NCBI RefSeq assembly: GCF_051020765.1
Contig: NW_027469197.1
Location: 310,001-374,000 of the forward strand
DNA: 64,000 bases
Source of the DNA: Lasioglossum baleicum
Lineage: Eukaryota > Arthropoda > Insecta > Hymenoptera > Halictidae
Direction: 5' to 3'
Both the position numbers and the translations under genes were made by a program. Position 1 is the stretch's first letter; each line of letters starts with the position of its first letter. Shown one piece after another: positions 49,503-58,461 of the stretch. The notes below the pieces were generated by a model that was given only the letters and a program-made list of their open reading frames with translations, was not told where the DNA came from and searched no databases.

Positions 49503-49517
49503 TTCAATGAAAAAGTC
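49503..49517 (+). repeat. 15-base non-heptamer motif in the satellite, copy 7
   Basis: Identical motif and context, 6187 bp after copy 4, the same offset as the surrounding variants. The related CCCAGAACG-marked modules at 24986 and 52215 do not carry the motif. Confidence 0.9.
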
Positions 49518-52342
49518 ATAACGCATAACGGATAACGCATAACGCATAACGCATAACGCATAACGCATAACGCAAAACGCATAACGCATAACGCATAACG
49601 CATAACGCATAACGCATAACGCATAACGCATAACGCATAACGCATAACGCATAACGCATAACGCATAACGCATAACGCATAACGCATAACGCATAACGCA
49701 TAACGCATAACGCATAACGCATAACGCATAACGCATAACGCATAACGCATAACGCATAACGCATAACGCATAACGCATAACGCATAACGCATAACGCATA
49801 ACGCATAACGCATAACGCATAACGCATAACGCATAACGCATAACGCATAACGCATAACGCATAACGCATAACGCATAACGCATAACGCATGACGCATAAC
49901 GCATAACGCATAACGCATAACGCTAACGCATAACGCATAATGCATAACGCATAACGCATAATGCATAACGCATAACGCTTAACGCATTGCCCATAACGCA
50001 TAACGCATAACGCATAACGCATCACGCATAACGCATAACGCATAACGCATAACGCATAACGCATAACGCATAACGCATAACGCATAACGCATAACGCATA
50101 ACGCATAACGCATAACGCATAACGCATAACGCATAACGCATAACGCATAACGCATAACGCATGACGCATAACGCATAACGCATAACGCATAACGCATAAC
50201 GCATAATGCATAACGCATAACGCTTATCGCATAGCCCATAACGCATAACGCATAACGCATCACGCATAACGCATAACGTATAACGCGTAACGCATAACGC
50301 ATAACGAATAACGCATAACGCTTAACGCATAACGCATAACGCATAACGGATAACGCATAACGGATAACGCATAACGCATAACGTATAACGCATAACGCAT
50401 AACGTATAACGCGTAACGCATAACGCATAACGCATAACACATATCGCATAACGCATAACGCATAACGCTTAACGCATAACGCATAACGCATAACGCATAA
50501 CGGATAACGCATAACACATAACGCATATCACATAACGCATAACGCTTAACGCATAACGCTTAACGCATAACGCATAACGCATAACGCATAACGCATAACG
50601 CATAACGCATAACGCTTAACGCATAACGCATAACGCATAACGCATAACGCATAACGCATAACGCATAACGCATAACGCATAACGCATAACGCATAACGCA
50701 TAACGCATAACGCATAACGCATAACGCATAACGCATAACGCATAACGCATAACGCATAACGCATAACGCATAACGCATAACGCATAACGCATAACGCATA
50801 ACGCATAACGCATAACGCATGACGCATAACGCATAACGCATAACGCATAACGCATAACGCATAACGCATAATGCATAACGCATAACGCATAATGCATAAC
50901 GCATAACGCTTAACGCATTGCCCATAACGCATAACGCATAACGCATAACGCATCACGCATAACGCATAACGCATAACGCATAACGCATAACGCATAACGC
51001 ATAACGCATAACGCATAACGCATAACGCATAACGCATAACGCATAACGCATAACGCATAACGCATAACGCATAACGCATAACGCATAACGCATAACGCAT
51101 AACGCATAACGCATAACGCATGACGCATAACGCATAACGCATAACGCATAACGCATAACGCATAATGCATAACGCATAACGCTTATCGCATAGCCCATAA
51201 CGCATAACGCATAACGCATCACGCATAACGCATAACGTATAACGCGTAACGCATAACGCATAACGAATAACGCATAACGCTTAACGCATAACGCATAACG
51301 CATAACGGATAACGCATAACGGATAACGCATAACGCATAACGTATAACGCATAACGCATAACGTATAACGCGTAACGCATAACGCATAACGCATAACACA
51401 TATCGCATAACGCATAACGCATAACGCTTAACGCATAACGCATAACGCATAACGCATAACGGATAACGCATAACACATAACGCATATCACATAACGCATA
51501 ACGCTTAACGCATAACGCTTAACGCATAACGCATAACGCATAACGCATAACGCATAACGCATAACGCATAACGCTTAACGCATAACGCATAACGCATAAC
51601 GCATAACGCATAACGCATAACGCATAACGCATAACGCATAACGCATAACGCATAACGCATAACGCATAACGCATAACGCATAACGCATAACGCATAACGC
51701 ATAACGCATAACGGATAACGCATAACACATAACGCATATCACATAACGCATAACGCTTAACGCATAACGCTTAACGCATAACGCATAACGCATAACGCAT
51801 AACGCATAACGCATAACGCATAACGCTTAACGCATAACGCATAACGCATAACGCATAACGCATAACGCATAACGCATAACGCATAACGCATAACGCATAA
51901 CGCATAACGCATAACGCATAACGCATAACGCATAACGCATAACGCATAACGCATAACGCATAACGCATAACGCATAACGCATAACGCATAACGCATAACG
52001 CATAACGCATAACGCTTTACGCATAACGCCTAACGCATAACGCGTAACGTATAATGCATAACGCATAACGCTTAACGCATAGCCCATAACGCATAACGCA
52101 TAACGCATCGCGCATAACGCATAACGGATAACGCATAACGCATAACGCATAACGCATAACGGATAACGCATAACGCATAAGCATAACGCATAACGAATAA
52201 CGCATAACGCATAACCCAGAACGCATAACGCATAACGCATAACGCATAACGCATAACGCATAACGCATAACGCATAACGCATAACGCATAACGCATAACG
52301 CATAACGCATAACGCATAACGCATAACGCATAACGCATAACG

Positions 52343-52347
52343 CATAA
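52343..52347 (+). repeat. Target-site duplication, left copy (CATAA)
   Basis: CATAA directly precedes the 5' LTR and the same five bases directly follow the 3' LTR. Because the target is a 7-bp repeat, 12 bp would match equally well; 5 bp agrees with BEL/Pao integrases, which usually make duplications of about 4-6 bp. Confidence 0.88.
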
Positions 52348-52530
52348 TGTTAAACGCGAACGATACAGTTTCGTATGATTCAGCGCCGCGACCACCCCCC
52401 TCGTCGTCCCTACAGCACCGCGGCGAGTCTTCACCTCGAAGCGAGCTCCCGTATGTGTGTACGGTGGGGGAATCCACCGATTACCGGTAAATAGGACCCC
52501 CAGCCAGTTTGAAGGCGCGTTCCGTTGTAA

Positions 52531-52636
52531 CCTCCTCTGCGAGTACACACGCGAATTATATAATAGCTACGAGCAAGTTTCAAAAACGACCGACAATCTC
52601 CTCTGCGAGAAACACGTAGAATAATCTCCCTGCGAG
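52531..52636 (+). repeat. Three short direct repeats around the LTR TATA box
   Basis: CCTCCTCTGCGAG (52531-52543), TCTCCTCTGCGAG (52597-52609) and TCTCCCTGCGAG (52625-52636) are clear direct repeats. One lies before and two after the TATA box. They are conserved in the 3' LTR (58645, 58711, 58739). They may bind a regulator or shape the transcript leader; no function is known to me. Confidence 0.7.
52557..52563 (+). promoter_or_regulatory. TATA box of the LTR promoter
   Basis: TATATAA at offset 210 of the 5' LTR, the only good TATA match in the LTR. It lies 122 bp before the AATAAA signal, so the R region would span roughly 100 bp. The copy in the 3' LTR is at 58671-58677. The start site itself was not identified. 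Confidence 0.6.
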
Positions 52637-52842
52637 CTCTGTTCTTTCGGGTTAAAGTGCGTCCGTAGCCTCAGCAACAATAAAGTGCTTGTTTTGTGAA
52701 CCGTAACACGCGGGTGGAACGATTGACTGAAACCTCTCACGAATATCCAGTCTCCGACCGAATTTTCTCCTGTCCTTCTTCACGCGAGTCCAACGCATTT
52801 ATCGTTCACGGATCCTCAGTTCCCTAAAGGGTTCGTGTAACA

Positions 52843-52974
52843 GTTTTTGGTCCTTCGAGCCGGATTAGTGAAGAAACCTGGATCGTTCGGAAAACGTTAG
52901 AGGCGAAACCAACCGTCCATTTCAAACGTTCGTGTCGGGTCTCGTGACTTTCAAAGTAAAAACACGCTGTGAAC
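52843..52974 (+). other. Retrotransposon leader between 5' LTR and gag-pol
   Basis: 132 bp holding the primer-binding site and, presumably, packaging signals. No reading frame of note; the + frame starting with GTG at 52932 overlaps the gag frame and has no recognisable content. Confidence 0.7.
52848..52864 (+). promoter_or_regulatory. Primer-binding site, tRNA-Tyr type
   Basis: TGGTCCTTCGAGCCGGA lies five bases after the 5' LTR. Its complement ends in CCA and reads as the acceptor and T-arm 3' end of eukaryotic tRNA-Tyr, whose gene begins CCTTCGA. The match covers at least 17 bases. Minus-strand DNA synthesis would start here. The tRNA assignment is from general knowledge of tRNA-Tyr, not from a search. 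Confidence 0.82.
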
Positions 52975-55900
52975 ATGAATACAAGTGTCACGGAGACCTT
53001 CGAAGCGGTGCTGGAGCGGCAAACACAGGCGTTTGCTCAACTCACGAAAATATTGGCGAATACGAAGAAAAAAGGGGTCGACAACTACACCGTGGAGTAT
53101 CTGGACACCAGGCTGACCATGTATCAGGAGACCTGGACCCAGATTACTTCTTTCAACGGGTACCTCCAAGCGTACCGGAAAGCGGACCGGACGAAAGAAG
53201 ACCTACCTTACTTCAAGGCCGGAACAATGGATCGGATGGAGGACGCGTACCTTGATGGCTGGTCCTACCTACGGGAGCAGCTGGCCCATCTACGCCCCCC
53301 CATCACACCCCCTGCGGCGAATTCATCTATGGCGTTTCCAGCTAGCATGGTAACTCGTCCCGCGCATGTTAAATTACCCCGGATCGAACTCCCGAAATTT
53401 GACGGCGATTACACGCGTTGGAAATCGTTCGAATCGCGATTCAATTCCGCGGTAATTGTAAACGAAACCTTGACGGGCTCAGAACGATTGCAGTACTTGC
53501 TTAGCGCATTGTCGGGCGAAGCACTAGAATCGATACAGCACCTCGATGTAACGGACGCGAACTTCCAGATCGGCTGGACCCGTCTCAAGGAAATTTACGA
53601 TAACGAACGAGTCATTGTACATACGCTGATGCAAAAACTTTATTCCTTGAAATCGATCAAATTGTCGCAGCTCGACTCGCTGAATCAGTTCACGATTCAT
53701 TATCGTAACACCCTCGAGGCGTTGTACAAGTTAGGTAGAGGCACGAAAGAGGATCATCTCGTTTATTTCGTTTCGAGCAAGTTCGACCGCGAATTAGAAA
53801 CGGAGTGGAACAAAACCCTCGGAGATGCACGAACCTACCCAACATACGCGGCGATGGAAAAGTTTGTTTTAGAACAAACCGCGGCGGTTAAGATGTCCAA
53901 TCAACCGACGCAACAACTACAATCCTCCGCGGGTCCTGCGAAACCGTTACGACAAAAAACGAACGCGCACGTGATTGAAGAAAGTAGGCCGTCTCCTACT
54001 TGCTTTCTTTGCAAAGAAGCGCACGTACCCCGCGACTGTAGCATGTTCCGTAGCCTCTCGCCACTAGCGCGCTTCGAGACGCTGAAAAGTCAACACGCGT
54101 GCATAAATTGCCTCGGCGCGAATCACACCGTGTCGAATTGCCCGAGCACAAACGTGTGTAGACAGTGTGGTGAAAAGCACCACACATTGCTGCACCGCGG
54201 AGAATCCAGGGCCCTCAGCAGACCCAAAACGAGTGGTTACCGAAACCATGCATCTTCGGTCCAGCCCTCGAGATTAGACGCGTCTACCACTCTTCAGACA
54301 CCGTTATCGGCTCAAGCCCCTGCGCGGCCCGTGAATTCAGAAGAAATCGGTAGTAACGTTGCGACACATTTCGCCGAAGCCAGTCCGAATGGCATTCAGA
54401 CTGTCCTACTGGCTACCGCAATGGTCAAAGTTTTCGCGCCCAACGGTCAGTCGCGATTAGCCCGCGCGCTATTAGACCAGGGGTCTCAATCCTCGTTCGT
54501 GTCCACCAATCTTGTACAGCAGCTACGTTTACAAAAAGTCCGAGCACCGATTTCCGTGACTGGTCTCGGCGGCGAACGAACAAGCACCATTGATTATAGT
54601 GTGCAACTGCAGATAGGTTCGTCCAAACAGGAGTCACCAGCACTGTTAACCCGTGCGTTCATAGTGCGCGGTATAACGCAGTACGCGCCGCCGGCGATCC
54701 AGATGGAAAATTACAGCGCCCTGTTCGATCTCGCGCTCGCGGACCCCGAGCCCGCATCAAAGCAACGTATCGAATTGCTCCTAGGCGCGGATATCTTCGC
54801 GCAAATTCTACGACCTGGCGTTCGACTCCCCAGTAACCAAGGACCGATTGCGCAAAATACGGTATTCGGTTGGATCTTGTCCGGATGCATCAACACCCCG
54901 GAAAACCATCGCGTCGCGGTTACCACGCATCACGGGACAATCACGGATCCACTCGAACGTGCGTTAACTCGTTTTTGGGAAACGGAAGCGGTCCCTGAAA
55001 CGCGTATCCTCACTCCCTTGGAAATAGAATGCGAGCGGCACTTCGAAAAAACCTACTCGCGCGACGCTACCGGCAGATTCGTGGTGCGGTTACCGTTTCT
55101 CAAGTCGGTCCCCGAGGACTTCCTCGGAGATTCACTCCGAGGAGCCACCGCGTCACTGGCACGTCTGACCCGGAAACTACGCGAAAACGAGGCGGTAAAA
55201 TGCGAATATAATGCGTTCATCCGCGAGTATGAGTCGCTCGGCCACATGAACCGTCTCGATGGCGTCGACCGTTCCAGGAATTACATTCCACATCGCGCCG
55301 TTCTCCGAGAGGAAAGCTTGACTACAAAGCTCCGAGTCGTTTTTAATGCGTCGAGCCAAACGTCTAGCGGATACTCCTTAAACGACATCCTACTTACTGG
55401 TCCGAAGTTACAGTTAGATATCACTCACATCTTATTAGCGTGGCGAATCCACAAATATGTTCTAGTGGCGGACATTGAGAAAATGTTCCGTCAAATTCTC
55501 ATCCACCCACAAGATCGCAAATATCAATGCATCTTGTGGAGAAGCGAATCTACCGGTAATCTCGAGACGTTCGAATTGAATACGGTAACCTACGGAACCG
55601 CCTGCGCCCCGTACCTCTCGATGCGCGTTATACAAGAAGTAAACAAGTTGGAAGGTTCGGAATACCCCCTCGCGTCCCCGATTCTTCGCAACAGTGTTTA
55701 TGTCGACGACGTATTCATGGGCGCGCCGGACAAACAGCTGCTCGAACAGACTAGAATACAAGTCTGTCAGCTGTTGTCTCGAGGCGGATTCAATCTGCGA
55801 AAATGGGCGGGCAACGATGCCGAATCCCTGCGAAATATTCCCGCAGCCACACATTCACACGCGGTGGATCTGCGAATATTCAATGCTTCGGAACTCAAAG

Positions 55901-58248
55901 TCCTCGGAATCAGGTGGATCCCCTCGGACGACACGTTCTATTTTGACTTACAAAAACTGGCGGTCAGAAAGGAGAAGATGAGCAAGCGCGAATTGCTCTC
56001 GGAGATTGCGACGTTGTTCGACCCTCTAGGATGGTTGTCTCCAATTGTTGTTCGAGCCAAAATCTTGATGCAGCAACAATGGCTCGAACGAATCAGCTGG
56101 GATGACTGCGTATCGGACGACACCCGCGAAACCTGGAACCTCTTCTGTATGGACTGGCGTGCTTTAACCGCAATGAGGGTCCCGCGGTGGATCCAGTACG
56201 CCCCTGACTCACTCGAAATCCAACTACATGGATTCAGCGACGCATCTCGTGCCGCCTTTTCATGCGCGATTTACGCCCGCGTAACGTCGCTCACCGGCGA
56301 AACGCATACCACGCTGCTCACAGCTAAATCGCGAGTAGCTCCAATAAAAACTGTCTCTATCCCTATCCTCGAGTTAAACGGAGCCGTCATGCTAACTGAA
56401 TTGGCCGCTCACGTGACCCACTCGATCGGGATACCGGTAACGAAGACAGTTTGCTGGACGGACTCCACGATTGTCCTCGCATGGTTGCGGAAACACCCAG
56501 CAGCTTGGAAGACCATGGTGGCCAACAGGACGTCCAAGATCCACTCCACACTGCCGAATGCCGTCTGGAGACACGTGCCGACGCACTACAATCCTGCAGA
56601 CCTGAATTCGCGTGGTGTAAGTGCAGAAGCACTGCTGTCATCGACGCTGTGGATCGAGGGTCCATCGTGGTTGAAGAGGGACGAAGAAGACTGGCCCGTT
56701 CAGCAGACCTACGAAACGGAGGAGGAAAAATGTAAAACCGCCGTACATAATACGGTCACAATCAAAGATTGGGATGCTCTGTCTCGCTTCTCTAGCTGGC
56801 AACGCCTAATCCGCGTATTCTGTCACGTGCGGCGATTTATAAACACGGTGCGAAAGCAAACAAGCACCGCGCCCCCCTCGTTCCTCACCGTCTCGGAGCT
56901 ACGCGATTCGGAAATAACAATACTGCGAATAATCCAACGCAGCTCGTTCGCAACCGAAATCGCCGCGTTCGCGCGGAACAAAGCGTTGACCAGTGGCTCG
57001 TCGCTTTTGCCGCTCAGCCCTTTCATCGACCAATGCGGAGTCGTACGCGTAGGCGGGAGGCTCAGAAACTCCTTTCTGCCTTGGGAAACGAAGCACCCCG
57101 CGATATTGCCGAAACATCACGTTTCCGACCTCATTATTCGGGAATCGCATCTTCTCTCCTTGCATGGCGGAAATCAAATCACGACGTACACAACAAGACA
57201 AAAATATTGGATCCTAGGGTTGCGTAATTCGGTCCGTCGCGTGATTCATAAGTGCGTCAAATGCGCGCGTTGGCGGGCGGAAACTGCAACGCAGGTAATG
57301 CAAGACCTCGTGACGTCACGTTGCCGTCCGTCCCCTCCATTCTCTCACATTGGAGTCGATTACGCCGGTCCCTACCAAGTACGAGACGCACCCGGGCGCG
57401 GAAAGCGAACTTATAAAAAATACATTGCAGTATTTATCTGTTTTGCTACTCACGCGGTCCATTTAGAGTTGGTTGATGATTGCTCCACGGCTGCCTTCCT
57501 CGCAGCCTTCGACCGCTTCACGTCCAGACGTGGTGTTCCTCAGACGATCACTAGCGACAATGGCACGAATTTCGTAGGCGCGTCCAACGAACTCGCTCGA
57601 CACTTCGTCGAAGTCACAAATTCGCCGGAATTGAAAAATCGATGCTCCACTCTTCTTATTCAGTGGAAGTTCTATCCCCCGGGCGCTCCTCATCACGGAG
57701 GAATGCAGGAAGCCGCAGTCCGGTCAACCAAGCATCATCTTCGTCGTATCATGGGGTCGTTCGCGTCAACCTCCGAAGAGATGTCCACACTGCTTTGCAA
57801 GGTGGAAGCCACGTTAAACTCGCGTCCGATTACTCGGGTGCGCGACGACCCAGAGTGTCTTGAAATCCTTACGCCAGGGCACTTTTTAACCGGTAGTCCG
57901 CTGATTTCACGTCCGGTTCCTCCCGTGATTGACGAGCCGACAACGCACTTATCACGATGGCAACAAGTGCAAAAATTCCACGAACTGCTGTGGCGCGTAT
58001 GGTCCCGCGAGTACTTGCAGGAACTGCAGTCGCGGTACAAATGGCAAACTGAACAAAAGGATCTGACTGTAGGAGCGGTAGTCCTCTTGGACAACCCCCT
58101 ACTACCTCCTAACAAATGGGAATTAGGGAGGGTCGTAAAAACGTTCCCAGGTAAAGACGGCCACGTACGAGTGGTGGAGGTTAAGACCGCGTCCTCAACA
58201 TATAAACGACCCATCACTCGTGTCTGCCAGTTACCAGTAAACAACTGA
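52975..58248 (+). CDS. gag-pol: BEL/Pao Gag-Pol polyprotein (1757 aa, intact)
   Basis: One uninterrupted frame encodes all proteins the element needs for particle assembly, cDNA synthesis and integration. The ATG at 52975 has A at -3 and is preferred over an in-frame GTG two codons earlier. Numbering from that ATG, a DUF1759-like Gag region starts near LPKFDGDY (139-146). Zinc knuckles follow: C343/C346/H350/C355, C376/C379/H384/C389, and a CCHH-like one at 395-407. The aspartic protease (DUF1758 type) has ALLDQGSQ with catalytic D501 and LLLGADIF at 601-608. The reverse transcriptase has LRVVFNAS (786-793), motif A D833, TYGTACAPYLS (872-882) and YVDD (909-912). The A17/Pao region has FDPLGWLSP (1015-1023). 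RNase H residues are D1089, E1133, D1163 and D1209. Integrase has the zinc site H1392/H1397/C1427/C1430 and catalytic D1462, D1528 and E1579. A DUF5641-like tail starts near 1657. No env, frameshift or stop. As in related elements, Gag and Pol would be separated by proteolysis; domain edges are estimates made by eye. Confidence 0.96.
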   Translation: MNTSVTETFEAVLERQTQAFAQLTKILANTKKKGVDNYTVEYLDTRLTMYQETWTQITSFNGYLQAYRKADRTKEDLPYFKAGTMDRMEDAYLDGWSYLREQLAHLRPPITPPAANSSMAFPASMVTRPAHVKLPRIELPKFDGDYTRWKSFESRFNSAVIVNETLTGSERLQYLLSALSGEALESIQHLDVTDANFQIGWTRLKEIYDNERVIVHTLMQKLYSLKSIKLSQLDSLNQFTIHYRNTLEALYKLGRGTKEDHLVYFVSSKFDRELETEWNKTLGDARTYPTYAAMEKFVLEQTAAVKMSNQPTQQLQSSAGPAKPLRQKTNAHVIEESRPSPTCFLCKEAHVPRDCSMFRSLSPLARFETLKSQHACINCLGANHTVSNCPSTNVCRQCGEKHHTLLHRGESRALSRPKTSGYRNHASSVQPSRLDASTTLQTPLSAQAPARPVNSEEIGSNVATHFAEASPNGIQTVLLATAMVKVFAPNGQSRLARALLDQGSQSSFVSTNLVQQLRLQKVRAPISVTGLGGERTSTIDYSVQLQIGSSKQESPALLTRAFIVRGITQYAPPAIQMENYSALFDLALADPEPASKQRIELLLGADIFAQILRPGVRLPSNQGPIAQNTVFGWILSGCINTPENHRVAVTTHHGTITDPLERALTRFWETEAVPETRILTPLEIECERHFEKTYSRDATGRFVVRLPFLKSVPEDFLGDSLRGATASLARLTRKLRENEAVKCEYNAFIREYESLGHMNRLDGVDRSRNYIPHRAVLREESLTTKLRVVFNASSQTSSGYSLNDILLTGPKLQLDITHILLAWRIHKYVLVADIEKMFRQILIHPQDRKYQCILWRSESTGNLETFELNTVTYGTACAPYLSMRVIQEVNKLEGSEYPLASPILRNSVYVDDVFMGAPDKQLLEQTRIQVCQLLSRGGFNLRKWAGNDAESLRNIPAATHSHAVDLRIFNASELKVLGIRWIPSDDTFYFDLQKLAVRKEKMSKRELLSEIATLFDPLGWLSPIVVRAKILMQQQWLERISWDDCVSDDTRETWNLFCMDWRALTAMRVPRWIQYAPDSLEIQLHGFSDASRAAFSCAIYARVTSLTGETHTTLLTAKSRVAPIKTVSIPILELNGAVMLTELAAHVTHSIGIPVTKTVCWTDSTIVLAWLRKHPAAWKTMVANRTSKIHSTLPNAVWRHVPTHYNPADLNSRGVSAEALLSSTLWIEGPSWLKRDEEDWPVQQTYETEEEKCKTAVHNTVTIKDWDALSRFSSWQRLIRVFCHVRRFINTVRKQTSTAPPSFLTVSELRDSEITILRIIQRSSFATEIAAFARNKALTSGSSLLPLSPFIDQCGVVRVGGRLRNSFLPWETKHPAILPKHHVSDLIIRESHLLSLHGGNQITTYTTRQKYWILGLRNSVRRVIHKCVKCARWRAETATQVMQDLVTSRCRPSPPFSHIGVDYAGPYQVRDAPGRGKRTYKKYIAVFICFATHAVHLELVDDCSTAAFLAAFDRFTSRRGVPQTITSDNGTNFVGASNELARHFVEVTNSPELKNRCSTLLIQWKFYPPGAPHHGGMQEAAVRSTKHHLRRIMGSFASTSEEMSTLLCKVEATLNSRPITRVRDDPECLEILTPGHFLTGSPLISRPVPPVIDEPTTHLSRWQQVQKFHELLWRVWSREYLQELQSRYKWQTEQKDLTVGAVVLLDNPLLPPNKWELGRVVKTFPGKDGHVRVVEVKTASSTYKRPITRVCQLPVNN

Positions 58249-58461
58249 AGGCACCCCCCGAATAATGTTGTCGAGCGTGCGACGTCACGACCTACGTGAC
58301 ATAACAGTCGCGGCCGGCCGTCGGCCCAGGTGTCGTCATCCGAAACATTGTAAATATTGTAAATAGTTAGTATGTGTGTGTATGTGTACGTATGTATGGG
58401 GAGCTCTTCGAGATATATAGATTATCCGTTTCTGTTGCGCGACCGCGCAAGGCGGGCGGTT
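58249..58461 (+). other. Retrotransposon 3' segment between pol and 3' LTR
   Basis: 213 bp without a coding frame. It includes a GC-rich patch (58309-58326), two TTGTAAAT direct repeats near 58349-58365 and a TG/TATG-rich simple-sequence stretch at 58370-58398. An envelope gene would have to lie here and does not. Confidence 0.75.
58449..58459 (+). promoter_or_regulatory. Candidate polypurine tract
   Basis: AAGGCGGGCGG is the most purine-rich stretch next to the 3' LTR, two bases before it. It is interrupted by two C residues, so it is a weak candidate for the plus-strand primer site; its position is the main argument. Confidence 0.4.

Larger units (their letters stand above)
46196..52240. 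repeat. Higher-order repeat, ~6.2 kb, copy 2
   Basis: Second copy of the 40090-46195 unit. It contains diagnostic modules of 88 residues in - strand translation at 47163, 48673, 50260 and 51219; the same module lies at 40885, 42486 and 44016, and also at 14806 and 24046. The end near 52.0-52.2 kb carries CGCTTTACG (52014) and GCGTAACGTATAATGC variants found nowhere else in this family, then a clean heptamer run leads into the retrotransposon. Confidence 0.62.
1..52347. repeat. Heptamer satellite array (CGCATAA)n, left of the retrotransposon
   Basis: The whole stretch is a head-to-tail array of the 7-bp unit CGCATAA (TTATGCG on the other strand), continuing beyond the window start. Most variants are single substitutions that keep the 7-bp phase; insertions and deletions are rare. 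Near-perfect runs (for example about 304-824, 14287-14656 and 24410-24784) alternate with variant-rich stretches whose substitutions recur in fixed order, which shows higher-order repeats. Each unit holds one CpG and is 3/7 GC. The + strand has frequent TAA stops; the - strand has no stops at all, so long reading frames there are expected by composition. I see no gene, RNA gene or transposon inside it apart from a 15-base motif listed separately. Satellite of unknown chromosomal location; a centromeric, pericentromeric or subtelomeric block are all possible. Confidence 0.98.
52348..52842 (+). repeat. 5' long terminal repeat
   Basis: 495 bp, beginning TGTTAAACG and ending GTGTAACA, with TGTTA/TAACA as terminal inverted repeats. 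It matches the 3' LTR except for G at 52750 where the 3' copy has A (58864). It contains a TATA box, a polyadenylation signal and three short direct repeats. U3 would be roughly the first 235-240 bp if transcription starts 25-30 bp after the TATA box. Confidence 0.97.

Noticed and set aside
1..52347. Terminal telomere repeat
   Set aside because: TTATGCG lacks the G-run of telomerase repeats, contains many sequence variants and higher-order structure, and no chromosome end is seen. A subtelomeric location cannot be excluded.
1..52347. CRISPR array
   Set aside because: The repeats are contiguous 7-mers without unique spacers, no cas genes are present and the window is eukaryotic.
1..52347. CTTAACG variants as TTAA insertion targets or footprints of piggyBac-type transposons
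   Set aside because: They are single A-to-T changes of the unit recurring in the higher-order repeats, with no associated terminal repeats or transposase.
52336..52347. A 12-bp target-site duplication
   Set aside because: Twelve bases match on both sides only because the target has a 7-bp period; 5 bp fits the superfamily and cannot be distinguished by sequence alone.
52072..52548. - strand frames spanning the satellite and the 5' LTR (also 51827-52477 and 58336-58662)
   Set aside because: They join LTR sequence to the open satellite strand, and the LTR portion recurs only because the LTR is duplicated.
52969..52974. GTG at 52969 as the polyprotein start
   Set aside because: An ATG in good context lies two codons further on, and eukaryotic initiation at GTG is rare.
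57735..58244. 169-codon - strand frame opposite the integrase C-terminus
   Set aside because: It is a shadow of the gag-pol frame, with no recognisable domain.
58249..58461. Envelope gene after pol, which would suggest an errantivirus-like element
   Set aside because: Only 213 bp lie between pol and the 3' LTR and they have no coding frame.
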